A stretch of DNA of 50,194 bases from a virus (IMGVR_UViG_3300024327_000008:1-50194); one strand, 5' to 3'; positions 26,875-37,546 are shown, counted from the first letter of the stretch. Numbers and translations: made by a program. The notes: generated from the sequence alone by a model not told the origin.

Positions 26875-29174
26875 CTTCGTAGTCCCAGCCCTACTCCAGG
26901 GAAGCCCCCGTAAGGTAGTATAGCCTTGTTTAAGTTCCAGCAGCTTCCTGTGGAACTATTCCAGTAGTGGTTTTCAAGCACACAAGCTGCTTCAGTTGTT
27001 GCTGAAACATAAGGTTCTGCAAACCTCAGCTCACAGCTTGTAAGCTTCTTAGCGCAGTAGTCCTTTGTTGCATCAGAAGTAGGCTCATCATCTTTAGTAT
27101 AGTACTGGGTGCCCGTGTAACCACACTCTCCTCCTCTATACTTCCATAAGCAAGTATTCTGTATAATCTCTCTTTTAGGTAGTTTAATTCCTTCCACGTC
27201 CCAAGCAGGGGCTAACTCGAATTCTATTAGTATCTTATTTTCTGCCACCTTGCGGTCTATAAAGTATATATCATCTTCGAAAAACGCCTCAGGGTCTGAA
27301 GTATTGATAACTAGATTATTATAGTACGTTAAAGTGTGCCCGTCTGTGCCCGAGATACTACGAGTACGTAAGTCACCTCTAGCCCAGGTCTGACTTACTT
27401 GGAAGTTATCAACTAGTATTTCATCATTAGATCCTCCCGCGCCTCCAGATGCAAATATCTTGAAACGGGTTCTAGAAGCTCTGCTCCTATCTGCCAAATA
27501 TAAGGTTGTACTAAAATTTAAGAATCCGGAAGACGTAGGTGAAGTGTATATGTACCCCGGCATAGTATACCCTGCTGCTACGTACAAATCAGACACTAAA
27601 GCATACGATGCCTCTGTAGTCCAGGTGCCGTCTCCATTATCTGTCTCTACAACTAACTTCTGAGTACTGCCTGTAACTATTCTGTAATCGAACTCTATGC
27701 TATACTCTCTATTAGCAAAAGTGTTAACGTCAATAAAGGCCCAATCTAATATGCCCGAGGCTTCCACTCTTAAACACGTATCGTGGGAGGTGCTGCTTGA
27801 GTCGTATACTGAGGTGAGTGTTGTACCGGCACTCCCGTACCATGAAGTGGTTGCACCTGTAAAGTTGCTATTAACCCCCTCGACTAGCTTCAACTCTTCC
27901 GAGCCTTCATACATATATTCTAGTACTATATTATGGGCATGAGCAGTAGGACGAGGGAGTAATACAAGAACAGCATCCAAACGGTATCCTGCTCCCCCAC
28001 TTATAGTAGTATAACTTTTCAAAGCCCCTTCAGGGGTTAGTTCTATGGAGTTAAATGACGCAGGTACTAAACTACTAGGGTAGTACGCGTAGTGAGGGAC
28101 TTCTCCCGCCATAGGGGTATGATTAGTAGTAAATAATATAGTAAATAGTTTGGTAACGTTACTCCACTGCACGGATACATTATGAGAATGGCCCACAGAA
28201 CTACTAGTTACGGCGGATATAGTTAGCCCAGGGGTTTCTAATAAGGAGTATAGCTCTTCGTCTGTAAGTAGTACCTCGTGTGCGTGAGGGACGGAGGCGG
28301 GCCCTACTACTGCTACCCCGTCTGATAGCAAAGGAGGCTGTGCAACCTCTAAATAGACTCCGTCAGCATAATTATACCCCATACCTTGGGTAGCTTCTGC
28401 ATTACTAATTTCAAGTATAGACCCCGTACCATCAGTCTGAAGAATAGGCTGGGACACTAAAGAGATGCTGTTAGTACTTGCGGTTGTGGTAATTTGGGCA
28501 CCATCGCCTAAAGCACATACTTCAGCATTAGTAAGGGTTACTTTATGCGAGTGGTTATGTGTAGCCTCTGGCTCAAGTCTTAACCCCTCAGGGGCGGCTA
28601 TCTCTTTCCACTCAGTATTATGGTTTACATACCAAGTACCCCCAGCAGCCGCACACGTAGCACAGTCGTACTCCCCCCAGCTATTCCCAAAGCTAAGGCA
28701 GTCAGACTTGCTATCTTGGTAGGCTGTATCAGTACAAGTCCCTGCCACTACAGTATTATCCGCTAGTTTACAGAAGTTATCTAAGAACCTGCCATAGGTT
28801 CTTTTTCTGTTGACCTGTACACCCACTAAATCATTATAATCTCTAGTTAGCCCCGATATCACCCCTCTAGCATCTCCAGACGCCGTAGTGGTGATATTGG
28901 CTAAACTCATACTTGGTCTAGGTATTTGTTTAGACCCTGTGGCCTCAAAACCCTTAACCTCTATCGGATAAGGGTAGTATACGTCTCCTTGCCATATGAT
29001 TTCTCTGTCGATATTATTTGTACCAGCGTGAAATCGCAGTATATCTGTATTCCCTATAGAAGGTACAGAGCCTACATCCACAGTAAATAGCTCAATTAAA
29101 GCATCCGTATTAAGGGACGACGATATTTGAGATATAGTGGACCTCTCCGCGATTTGTACTAAGGATTTACTCAT
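26871..29174 (-). CDS. Minor tail protein, lambda gpL-like with large inserts
   Basis: A 767-residue protein, more than three times lambda gpL (232). Gene order and ends identify it: an N-terminal IELFTVDVG segment with TDILRFHAG and DIYPYPIEVKGFE-like region, a C-terminal TCLWKYRGGECGYTG and a final YGGFPGVG. Lambda gpL holds an iron-sulfur cluster with four Cys. Here Cys residues in CLWKYRGGEC and in YCAKKLTSC could do the same, but this is inferred. Inserts include HxH pairs (HNHSHKVTLT, HAHEVLLT, GHSHNVSV, HAHNIVL), Cys mini-motifs (DSKSDCLSFGNSW; TTEAACVLENHYW) and a jelly-roll-like, carbohydrate-binding-type region coded near 27385-27885. Confidence 0.88.
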   Translation of the reverse strand: MSKSLVQIAERSTISQISSSLNTDALIELFTVDVGSVPSIGNTDILRFHAGTNNIDREIIWQGDVYYPYPIEVKGFEATGSKQIPRPSMSLANITTTASGDARGVISGLTRDYNDLVGVQVNRKRTYGRFLDNFCKLADNTVVAGTCTDTAYQDSKSDCLSFGNSWGEYDCATCAAAGGTWYVNHNTEWKEIAAPEGLRLEPEATHNHSHKVTLTNAEVCALGDGAQITTTASTNSISLVSQPILQTDGTGSILEISNAEATQGMGYNYADGVYLEVAQPPLLSDGVAVVGPASVPHAHEVLLTDEELYSLLETPGLTISAVTSSSVGHSHNVSVQWSNVTKLFTILFTTNHTPMAGEVPHYAYYPSSLVPASFNSIELTPEGALKSYTTISGGAGYRLDAVLVLLPRPTAHAHNIVLEYMYEGSEELKLVEGVNSNFTGATTSWYGSAGTTLTSVYDSSSTSHDTCLRVEASGILDWAFIDVNTFANREYSIEFDYRIVTGSTQKLVVETDNGDGTWTTEASYALVSDLYVAAGYTMPGYIYTSPTSSGFLNFSTTLYLADRSRASRTRFKIFASGGAGGSNDEILVDNFQVSQTWARGDLRTRSISGTDGHTLTYYNNLVINTSDPEAFFEDDIYFIDRKVAENKILIEFELAPAWDVEGIKLPKREIIQNTCLWKYRGGECGYTGTQYYTKDDEPTSDATKDYCAKKLTSCELRFAEPYVSATTEAACVLENHYWNSSTGSCWNLNKAILPYGGFPGVGLGLRR

Positions 29175-29524
29175 AGATCATGTACTCTAGTGAACTTGGC
29201 TTGCACAGTTAGTACACCTAGCTGAGGGTACGACACGCTCCAGTTATTTACAATTACTTTAATAGCTTCTGTACCATAAGGGGGTGTCCATGTAATGGCT
29301 TGGATACCTCCAGTACTGTCAAAGAAATTAGTTAATTTCTCTCCATCTGCTTGTTTGCGGTTTTTCCACGTTAAGTCCCAGGTTTCTGTTATAGTATTAA
29401 TACCGTCACGAGACCTTTGCATATACCCATCCCCAAATTGGGCGGCCAAAATACGGGGCTTCATGTCCTGCTTTAGTGCCTTATCTGGGTTAAACCCTAC
29501 TGTTACATCATAATTATATGCCAT
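29171..29524 (-). CDS. Minor tail protein, lambda gpM-like
   Basis: A 117-residue protein with the family pattern: RILAAQFGDGYMQRSRDGIN, then TWDLTWKNRKQADGEKLTNFFDS, TWTPPYG and a final VQAKFTRV. Members of this family form part of the tail tip at the end of the tape measure. Length and position, directly after the tape measure gene and overlapping L by four bases, fit. No unusual features. Confidence 0.92.
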   Translation of the reverse strand: MAYNYDVTVGFNPDKALKQDMKPRILAAQFGDGYMQRSRDGINTITETWDLTWKNRKQADGEKLTNFFDSTGGIQAITWTPPYGTEAIKVIVNNWSVSYPQLGVLTVQAKFTRVHDL

Positions 29525-29527
29525 ATC

Positions 29528-32500
29528 TTAAATTTCCGAAAGTATTCCACCAGGTCTCTTTTCTTCCATAAGAACCTGTTGTACTTGTCCTGCAATCATA
29601 TCGCCTAAAGCTTCTATGTCGCCCCCGTTATCCTTACTGGAAGAAGACTCAGCCTTCGCAGTACCTTGTTCCATATTGATGGTGACAGCTACATTATTGT
29701 ACACTTCCCCACCTGAACCCCCTGGAGGGGTATTCTGTATAACTGGAATAGACTTACCGTCTGGTAAAGGTACAATTGCTTCATTGTGCTTACCTTCCCC
29801 TACTAAACCTAAAGTAGGTTTATTTACTAAACCTCCATTAGCGAAAGCTTTGAAGCCTCCAGCAGCAACTCCGCCATTTGCGAACATTGCCCCTACTAAC
29901 AGGTCTACTCCGGTATCTACCGCTTTACTCATCAATACATTACCAATGCTAAAAGCGATGCTGGATAGCATTGTCTTCCACTCAAACTTACCAGTTCTAA
30001 GAGCTTCGCCCAATGCCATTTTCATGCTACCAGCTGCAATACTATTTATCTGGGTCATCTCAATACCAAATTGATGAGTAAGTTTGCCAAAGTCTGAGTT
30101 ATTCATCTTCCAGTCTCTAGCTCTTTTATCTCCTGCTGCTTCGTTGTCTTTTGCTTGTCTATTTAAAAAGTCAGTACCTGCAGCAGAATTATCTGCCGCA
30201 TACTTTTCCGCATCCTCTTTACTAAAGCCATTTCTTGAGGCGTCTCCTAGAAGCTCCGCTCTGCTAGTAGCTTGAGCTTCTATACTAGTAAGTATACTGT
30301 TTAAGGTTCTATAGCTATCAGCACTTATAGTAAGTTTCTCAGCCTCTGATATCTTACCATCCTCTCCTATACCTATTAAGAGTTTAGTGGTAGCTGCGTC
30401 TTCGCTTAGGTATCTTACCTGAGCCTCTGCTGCCGTATACAAGTCTTTAAATATAGCAGCTTTATCCGGAGATATATAAGCTTCTGGGTCTCCTCCCGCA
30501 TATTCAACTAACCCCGTGGAAGGGTTGCGAGTAGCTGAACCGCCTAAAGCTCTTAATAAAGCTTTTTCACTTTTATTAACATGAGCTAACTCAGTGTCGC
30601 CGTTGCGTCCTCTAGAAGCAAGTCCGCCATTTGCGAACCCGAACATTCCTTTAGTCTTAGAATACCCATTTTCTGCTTCTTCCGTCCAGTACTTATCAGC
30701 GTCTGGGCTAAGTAGTCTACCTAACTCGAAACCACCCCAACCTGCAAGTCCTACAAGTCCTACAGTGCCTCCCATGGTAGGCTTAGCGCCCATGAATGAC
30801 CCTTGTAATCCGAAAGGCATTTTTCCAGCCTTCCACCATGCACCAGTACTTCCTTTAGAACCGAAGGCGCTTTCAAACATTCCGTTTGGTAACCACCCTT
30901 TACCCATTCCTTTAGAGTTCATTAAAAATTCTGCGAATTTAGCCGCAGAAGCTCCAAGACCAAAGTTAGTCCAGTAATCCTGGTTAGCCTTGTTAGCGTC
31001 TTTATCAATTCCCCACGTATTTTTGTAATTCTCATTAGCAGCTTTACCACCGTTAGAGAACTTCTTCATAGTTATAGGGTTAATACCTTTAGTAGGTACA
31101 GAATCCATAACACTTTGCTGTTCTTCGTTAGACTCCATGTACCAGTCAATTAACTCTGCTATAGAGAGTCCGATACCTGCAGGACCTAGGCCCCACTTTA
31201 GGAATGACTTACCGAATCTAGCTGCATTAGCTCGCATAGAAGGTCCGCTGCTTCTAGGGATACCTGCCCCTTTGAAAGGTAGCTGTCCTTGAGGGAACAA
31301 GTCTAGTTGACCTGTACCTCTATTAACATTAGCTAAATCTTTTACAAACTGTTTCTTCCACTTATCAGAGTATACATTCTTAGAGTCTACACCCGGTAAC
31401 CCTGGTTGATGGCCTGCGCCTTTCAACCACTTCTGGTCAAAACCTTGGTTACTCTTAAACAACGAAGACTGTGTAGCTTTAGGCTTCCCGAAGGCACCTC
31501 TAGCTTCTTGTTCCCCTATAGTCTCAAGTACATTAACACCGTGCAACGCAGCCATAGACTTCCAACTATTAAGAGCCTGAGTCCCCCCGTTCACACGCTT
31601 ATTAATACCGTATCCTTTCTTATCTGCAAACTTACTTCCAGTACTTGTTTCTAATGGGTCGATTTGACTAATGTTTGGGTTGGTATTCAGTAGCTTGTTT
31701 AGTAACTGTAGAGAGTTTGGACCCCCTTTAGGGGCGTTCATACTTATAGAAGTTACTTTAGTACCTGTCTTATCTAATGTGTAGGTTAAAGAACCTTTAA
31801 CCCCATTCTTAGTGCCGGAGACTTCCCCTGCTCTCCACTTATCTGCAGGGTAATGTTGCATAGTTACACCTTTACTAAATCTACCGTCGAAGATAGCCTT
31901 AGCGGAGCGCATATTATACTTACCAGTAGGGCCGCCTTCTGAAAATCTAGGTACTCTATCTTCGTTAATTGCTTCGATTAGCCCTTGATGCTTCTTGGTC
32001 GCGGCTGCATTAATTACATACTCACCATTAGACAACCAAGCCGGAATCTTATCTTCTTTAGGACCGCCTGGTCCAGCGATGTGTCCACCTGCAGCAAAGG
32101 TATTAGGCACTTTATTTGCCTTATCACCTAAGGTAGAGGTTACCCCCGCGCCTGTTGTAAGTTCTTTAAACTTATTGGAAAGTGCTAGTACCTCCATCCC
32201 CAGTGTTTTAAAAGGGTTTGCCAAGTCTGCAATAGCCGTAATGGTATTAGTTATACTACCGGAAACCTGTGGAGATAACCTGTGGTCTATAGAAGCCAAT
32301 AAAGAAGCTGTAGTTACCAAACTCTTGGCACTTTCTTTTGCTCTATATAACTGCTCTGCAGCTATAGCTTCCGCCTTAGCTAGTTTATCCTTCTCGAAGT
32401 CGGATAACATAGCCTGCTTAATCTCTGAAGCACCTTGATCAATGAGCTGGTCTCCCAGTCCTCTCCAAGTGTCGTTCCAAAACTCGTTGTACCCGTCTTC

Positions 32501-35500
32501 CCCGTATAAGCTGTTGTCCCCTTTTAGATTTTCTGCCATCCTGTCTATAGGGTCCAAGAAGGCTTCTTCCCACAAGTCTGCTGCGAAAGTAATGCTGTCT
32601 CTGAAGTCCTCCTGGAACTCCACAAATCTATAGTGCATTTCATCACTGAAAGCACTTCCTGCAGCAGAGGCGCTCTCTTTGCTAGTAAATACAGAGTCAG
32701 TTTTGTATACTTCTTTAGTTAGCTTGTGTTCGTCTTCGAAAGTATCTAAAATACGTTTACGATTTACTAAGAACAACTCCTGCTGCTCTAATTGTAGGGT
32801 GCTTAACTCTATCCCCGAAAGGGTCTTAGTGTTAAGGTCGTCCCCTGCCTTAACTATAGTATCCTTAACATTCTTTATCTTCTGTTCTATAGACAGGTAC
32901 TTCTTCTGGTAAGAAGCTGTCTCTGCTAATTTCTTAATTGTAAGAGTATTAATACTGTTAAAGAACTCATACTCTTTTGAGGCAACGTCTAATGCTTTAT
33001 CTGCCAAGGCACTCTCTGCCTCTCTCTGTGCGTTTAAATCAATATAAAGGCTTAGGTACTCTTTCTCTACTCGTAGCTTCTTCTGCTTTAAAGACACTAT
33101 AGCTGCTTCTTTGGATAGAGAGTCCTGTAGCTCTTTGTTACCAGTTTCTTGTGCTAGTGAGTACTTTAACGATGTCTCCCACGCTGCTACTTCTAGCTTA
33201 TTTGTTCTATCTTGCAGATCGTACCTGGTCTTCTGGCTATCAGTATGCAGGACTCCGAAGTCGTAGATCTCTTTGTGTAGGTCCGCAGTAGCACTGTAGT
33301 GGCCAGTTTCTTTCGCCATCTTATTACTTTTAACTTCTACGGTCTCCCTCTCTTTAGCTAGACGTAAAATTTGCCCCTCTACCTTGTACTGTGCAAGGTA
33401 TAGGTCTAGTTTTTTGGTTAGACGTGCTTCTTCAAACTGCAGGAATATTTGGCGATCCTGAGTCTGCTGAGCACTAGGTTTTTTGCCTCCAGTTTCTGCA
33501 TAAAGTTTCTTCTTCCTGTTCTCAAAGTCAACTAAATCTTTTGCTGCTTTATTAGTATAGTCCTGGAAGGACTTAGTAGACCCGTGATTAGCTCTACTAA
33601 TTACGGCGTTCTCTTTTGAAACAGTCCCTGCAGCTTCTTGTGCTGCTAATAATGATCTGTCTAGCTCTAATTCTTTTGTCTTTATGTCTAAAGTGTTTTG
33701 GTACGCCCTGTAATTCTTATTTAAAAGTATGTTGCTAAGGCCATGTAACTTGGCTTGCTCTGCTTGTATCTTAGCCCCAGACTTAAGGATACCTAGTCTG
33801 ATCTCCTCTCTTTTTGCCTGGGACAGTTCCTTCGCAGGGTTTAGTAGAGATGCTTCAGCTAACTTCTTCTCGTGCTCTAGTTTTTTAATATTGGTGTTAA
33901 CCTGTGCGTCTTCGTGTGTCATTTTCTCAGAAACACTTTGAGCAGACTCAAAAGGAGCGTAAATTTTTGAAAGTCTCCCTTGTTTAGCGGCTAAGTCATT
34001 AAGAGCTGAGTACTCTGCTCTTAGTTTAAATAAAGCCATCTGCAAGGCTTCTACAGCTACTTTTGCCTCGTTGTGCGTCTCAGCACCTTCTAGAGCTATA
34101 GAAAGCTTGCTTCCCTTCAACATACTATCTACGTGTTTTGCTAGACCTACCCAAGACTCGGTAAACTGCTGTAGATTTAACTTAGACAGAACAGTTTTTA
34201 GTTCCTTAGAATCTTTTGCAGCGTCTAACGCAGGTTTCAGTTTTGTGAAGTTTTGAAGAAGGAAGCTATCCTTAGCTACAATATTATTCTGGCTATCAAA
34301 AGCATCCCTTATTTGCAGTTTAATACTCTGGGTATCCTTACTTTGGCTATGTAGGTGCTCGGAGACCAAGTCTTTAATTATTTTTTTAGCCTCAGGGGTG
34401 TCTAAAGACGAAGCGGTGTCCCCCTTCAAGTTATACTTACTTTGGTAGTAAGAGGCGCCTTGTGATAACTCTACTTTCTTCTCTTCCTTAGGTGAGTATA
34501 TACTATCAAAAGCAGACGCGGCGGCCTTCAAGTCCTTAGACATACGCTCAGTTAGCTCAGCAAACTTATCATAGGGGGTAGCCGAGAATGCGGTTGTAAC
34601 TTCAGACCAGGCCTTGCCCAGCTCTTTAGATACATCTTTCATGCTCTTCAAGGCAGCTTCTAGGTTCTTAAACTCAAGAGTACGCTTCTTAAGTGCCTTG
34701 TCTCCTTTCTGCAGGACTTTTAACATCTTCGCTTCACTACCAGACCAGAATCCAGTAGCGTCCTCTATGTCCTTAGTATCTGTACCCAAGTCTTGTAAGG
34801 TCATACCATGTTTGGCAGCTGCAAAGGTTAGAGCCTCGAGACTATCTCGTGCTGCGTCAAATTGAGTTTCAGAAAGGCCTAAGGTAGCTATGTCCAGGAC
34901 ATCATCCCAAAAAGCTCCCCATCCAGTACCTAATTCTTGCCACTCTTGAAGTTTAGTAACGTTCTCTGACAGTGCATCAGACATACTAGAGTATGCGTTA
35001 GCTGCTAGAGAAGCTAGTCGTATCTGAGAGTTAATGCCTCCGTCCGCTTCTAGCATAGCACCTGCTACATTGTTAGCGGCAATAGCTTGAGTATCCATGA
35101 CATTAACTAGACTCTCGGTAGAGTCTGCGTACTCGTCTGTGCTTATCTTAGAAAGCCCTAGTGCTTTCGAAGCAGAATCTAACATTGCACCTATCATTGG
35201 CACTATAGCGAAGGCTGCTAAAGCTCCCATAGCTAAGCCCTTTATTGCGGAGCCAAAAGTATATAGGGCTAAAGTGGAGGTTTTTAAACCCATCTGCAGG
35301 TGTAGTAGGCTCTTATCTACGAACCCGCCCTTTCCAAAACCTTTAAAGTTCTTTGCTGTGCGGTTCATCTCACGATCGAACGTCTTATGCATCTCGCTAT
35401 ACTCTGTAGAGATATTCTTACGCATCTTTCTATTTTCGTGTAGGAATGCTCGGGTCTTAGACACGCCCCTACCCGTCTGCTTATCTACCTGGGTCTTAGA

Positions 35501-37546
35501 CTGTGATAGCTCAGAATCGGCGTAGTTAGCTACTGCCTTATGTTTTACTTTATTTAATGATTTTTGTGCCTTTACTGCTTCCCACTTAAGTTTAGTATTT
35601 CGGCTTAAAGATCTGTTTTCAGCGGCAACAAAACGTGCATTAGCGTCTCTGTCCATAAGACCTTCAGGAGCGAATTGACCCTGTGTAAAGCCTCCAAAGC
35701 TGGAGTTCCAGCTGGTTCTGCTATAATGGTTCTTTCCTTGGCTCATAGCGCGGGTTTTTTTTGCTGCGTTAAGCTTTTGCCCCATTAGTCTCTGGTACGC
35801 CTTCTCTTTGTTAGAGTACCCTTTTGCAAATTGTTCGCTATTCTCTGGAGTGCCTTTGCCTAGAATCTTACTCATAGGGTTTTTGAGAGTATTTTTAGCT
35901 AGGAAGCCTAGTAGGGTGGCAAAGGCTGCTACTAGCAGTTGAGGAACTGCCAGTATCCCATTAATAATTGGGGAGATGAGCGTATTAATGCCCTCGCCTA
36001 AACGAAGACCCATCTCCATCATCTGGGCTTCTAGTCTACCAAAAGGGTTAGACTCTACTGATTTGCCCACATTACCAAACTTCTCTTCTGTTTGAGTAAG
36101 TACTTCGTTTAGTACTGCCTGAGATTTTTCGAATGTAGTCAATTCTTTTGCAGTCTTGCCTAACATTTCCGCATACTTTTTAGTGGCAGGCTCTAGTCTT
36201 AGAATGATACCTAATTCGTCTAGCACTTCTGGCTCCGCTTTTACTACACCACGTGTTAAGCGATCTAGTGCATCTCCCATGTCTCTACCTAGTGCAAGAG
36301 CTGCCATTTTTGCAGCCTCTCCCATCTTCTGAATTTGACCTGCATCAAACCCTGCAGCAGTTGCTAGCGTAGTGGTTTGGGCTGCTTGTTTAAAGTCTAC
36401 CGTCATATCCACAGCTTTCTGTAGGTTCTTAGTGATATTAACTAAGTTAATATTCGTAGAGTTTCCGTATGCTTCCATACTACCTATAAGCACCGTCATG
36501 TCCCCTGCACTCTTTAAAGCACGAAATGCTGCACCAATTGCGAATACTTTCGCAGCGATGTCAGCATATACCCCTACTAAGGAGTTGGGAGCATCTACCC
36601 CGCCCTGATTCATTAAGGAGAAGCCTTTTGCCCCTCTATTAACATTTCCAGCTACAGCTCTATTCCTACCATAGTTACTTTTTTCAGGTGCCTTAGCTGT
36701 GTTAGTGCGCACTGCTTTAGAGTTTGAGGCAGTTGCACCTGTGTTTTTTTCAATAGCAATCTGTAAAGACTTAGAACTTTTTGCGGTACCTTTTTGCGTG
36801 GTGTTTCTAAGTGTCCAGGCAGAGTCTGCCTTGCGGGCTTTTCGGACACTAGGGTCTTTATTTAGTTGTTCTTTCCACTGCTCCCGAGAAACGACTGCGC
36901 CATTAAGAAGGTACCCTTCCCCTTTATGAATCTGCTGTCTAGCGGCTTTACCTACGGCAACTTGCCTAAGTATTCTCGTTTTGGCAGCAGGACTTACTAG
37001 AGCACCTACTAGATCCGCTATGCCGCGGGTTAGCATTTCCATATTACGGTTTAACAGGTTCATCTGTCTGTTTTGCTTACTAAAAGTAGTATCCATCTTC
37101 CGGAAAATAGATTCCATCTGCTCAAAGGCTTTAATAGACGTCTGAACACCTACCTTAGTGTCTTTCTGAAGCCCTGCGCCTGCAGCTATGCCTAAGTTAC
37201 TTCCTAAGTTGGCTCCTTGTGTAGTAGTACGTGTAGTACCTCGGCCTGTAACTCTAGCACGTAGATTGATGCCTCTTTTCTCTAGTAGTTTGATCTGACT
37301 AAGCATAGAACTACGGAATAGGGTCTTATTTATGGTAGCATTAACCTTAAGGGCACTCGTGCCTCCAGTCTTACTAATAATAGCAAGAGCTTGGGATATA
37401 CTAGACTTTAGATGCGTTCGGTTAACCTCAAGTTTTACCTTTTTGGTCCCTTTCGCCATAGTATTTAACTGTTTAAGGTCCTTTAGTACGGGTTTTAGCC
37501 CGCTACTGGTTACTTTAACTACTACTTTTTTCTGTTTATCAGCCAC
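29528..37546 (-). CDS. Tape measure protein
   Basis: A 2672-residue tape measure, the longest gene here. It starts at GTG 37546, overlapping the upstream stop; MADKQKKVVVKVTSSGLKP follows. Long charged helices alternate with hydrophobic stretches (LLVAAFATLLGFLAKN; GLAMGALAAFAIVPMIGAM). The QTTTLATAAGFDAGQIQKM region and the C-terminal FANGG repeats with GLVGEGKHNEAIVPL are typical of the family. At about 1.5 angstrom per residue the tail would be near 400 nm, long for a siphovirus. A compact segment around residues 1876-1995 (coded 31560-31920) looks like an inserted globular domain, perhaps GNAT-like. It sits upstream of gpM in the standard tail order. Confidence 0.93.
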   Translation of the reverse strand: MADKQKKVVVKVTSSGLKPVLKDLKQLNTMAKGTKKVKLEVNRTHLKSSISQALAIISKTGGTSALKVNATINKTLFRSSMLSQIKLLEKRGINLRARVTGRGTTRTTTQGANLGSNLGIAAGAGLQKDTKVGVQTSIKAFEQMESIFRKMDTTFSKQNRQMNLLNRNMEMLTRGIADLVGALVSPAAKTRILRQVAVGKAARQQIHKGEGYLLNGAVVSREQWKEQLNKDPSVRKARKADSAWTLRNTTQKGTAKSSKSLQIAIEKNTGATASNSKAVRTNTAKAPEKSNYGRNRAVAGNVNRGAKGFSLMNQGGVDAPNSLVGVYADIAAKVFAIGAAFRALKSAGDMTVLIGSMEAYGNSTNINLVNITKNLQKAVDMTVDFKQAAQTTTLATAAGFDAGQIQKMGEAAKMAALALGRDMGDALDRLTRGVVKAEPEVLDELGIILRLEPATKKYAEMLGKTAKELTTFEKSQAVLNEVLTQTEEKFGNVGKSVESNPFGRLEAQMMEMGLRLGEGINTLISPIINGILAVPQLLVAAFATLLGFLAKNTLKNPMSKILGKGTPENSEQFAKGYSNKEKAYQRLMGQKLNAAKKTRAMSQGKNHYSRTSWNSSFGGFTQGQFAPEGLMDRDANARFVAAENRSLSRNTKLKWEAVKAQKSLNKVKHKAVANYADSELSQSKTQVDKQTGRGVSKTRAFLHENRKMRKNISTEYSEMHKTFDREMNRTAKNFKGFGKGGFVDKSLLHLQMGLKTSTLALYTFGSAIKGLAMGALAAFAIVPMIGAMLDSASKALGLSKISTDEYADSTESLVNVMDTQAIAANNVAGAMLEADGGINSQIRLASLAANAYSSMSDALSENVTKLQEWQELGTGWGAFWDDVLDIATLGLSETQFDAARDSLEALTFAAAKHGMTLQDLGTDTKDIEDATGFWSGSEAKMLKVLQKGDKALKKRTLEFKNLEAALKSMKDVSKELGKAWSEVTTAFSATPYDKFAELTERMSKDLKAAASAFDSIYSPKEEKKVELSQGASYYQSKYNLKGDTASSLDTPEAKKIIKDLVSEHLHSQSKDTQSIKLQIRDAFDSQNNIVAKDSFLLQNFTKLKPALDAAKDSKELKTVLSKLNLQQFTESWVGLAKHVDSMLKGSKLSIALEGAETHNEAKVAVEALQMALFKLRAEYSALNDLAAKQGRLSKIYAPFESAQSVSEKMTHEDAQVNTNIKKLEHEKKLAEASLLNPAKELSQAKREEIRLGILKSGAKIQAEQAKLHGLSNILLNKNYRAYQNTLDIKTKELELDRSLLAAQEAAGTVSKENAVISRANHGSTKSFQDYTNKAAKDLVDFENRKKKLYAETGGKKPSAQQTQDRQIFLQFEEARLTKKLDLYLAQYKVEGQILRLAKERETVEVKSNKMAKETGHYSATADLHKEIYDFGVLHTDSQKTRYDLQDRTNKLEVAAWETSLKYSLAQETGNKELQDSLSKEAAIVSLKQKKLRVEKEYLSLYIDLNAQREAESALADKALDVASKEYEFFNSINTLTIKKLAETASYQKKYLSIEQKIKNVKDTIVKAGDDLNTKTLSGIELSTLQLEQQELFLVNRKRILDTFEDEHKLTKEVYKTDSVFTSKESASAAGSAFSDEMHYRFVEFQEDFRDSITFAADLWEEAFLDPIDRMAENLKGDNSLYGEDGYNEFWNDTWRGLGDQLIDQGASEIKQAMLSDFEKDKLAKAEAIAAEQLYRAKESAKSLVTTASLLASIDHRLSPQVSGSITNTITAIADLANPFKTLGMEVLALSNKFKELTTGAGVTSTLGDKANKVPNTFAAGGHIAGPGGPKEDKIPAWLSNGEYVINAAATKKHQGLIEAINEDRVPRFSEGGPTGKYNMRSAKAIFDGRFSKGVTMQHYPADKWRAGEVSGTKNGVKGSLTYTLDKTGTKVTSISMNAPKGGPNSLQLLNKLLNTNPNISQIDPLETSTGSKFADKKGYGINKRVNGGTQALNSWKSMAALHGVNVLETIGEQEARGAFGKPKATQSSLFKSNQGFDQKWLKGAGHQPGLPGVDSKNVYSDKWKKQFVKDLANVNRGTGQLDLFPQGQLPFKGAGIPRSSGPSMRANAARFGKSFLKWGLGPAGIGLSIAELIDWYMESNEEQQSVMDSVPTKGINPITMKKFSNGGKAANENYKNTWGIDKDANKANQDYWTNFGLGASAAKFAEFLMNSKGMGKGWLPNGMFESAFGSKGSTGAWWKAGKMPFGLQGSFMGAKPTMGGTVGLVGLAGWGGFELGRLLSPDADKYWTEEAENGYSKTKGMFGFANGGLASRGRNGDTELAHVNKSEKALLRALGGSATRNPSTGLVEYAGGDPEAYISPDKAAIFKDLYTAAEAQVRYLSEDAATTKLLIGIGEDGKISEAEKLTISADSYRTLNSILTSIEAQATSRAELLGDASRNGFSKEDAEKYAADNSAAGTDFLNRQAKDNEAAGDKRARDWKMNNSDFGKLTHQFGIEMTQINSIAAGSMKMALGEALRTGKFEWKTMLSSIAFSIGNVLMSKAVDTGVDLLVGAMFANGGVAAGGFKAFANGGLVNKPTLGLVGEGKHNEAIVPLPDGKSIPVIQNTPPGGSGGEVYNNVAVTINMEQGTAKAESSSSKDNGGDIEALGDMIAGQVQQVLMEEKRPGGILSEI

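Noticed and set aside
29616-30074. Plus-strand open frame of 152 codons
   Set aside because: It is antisense to the clearly recognisable C-terminus of the tape measure. The other long plus-strand frames were rejected for the same reason.
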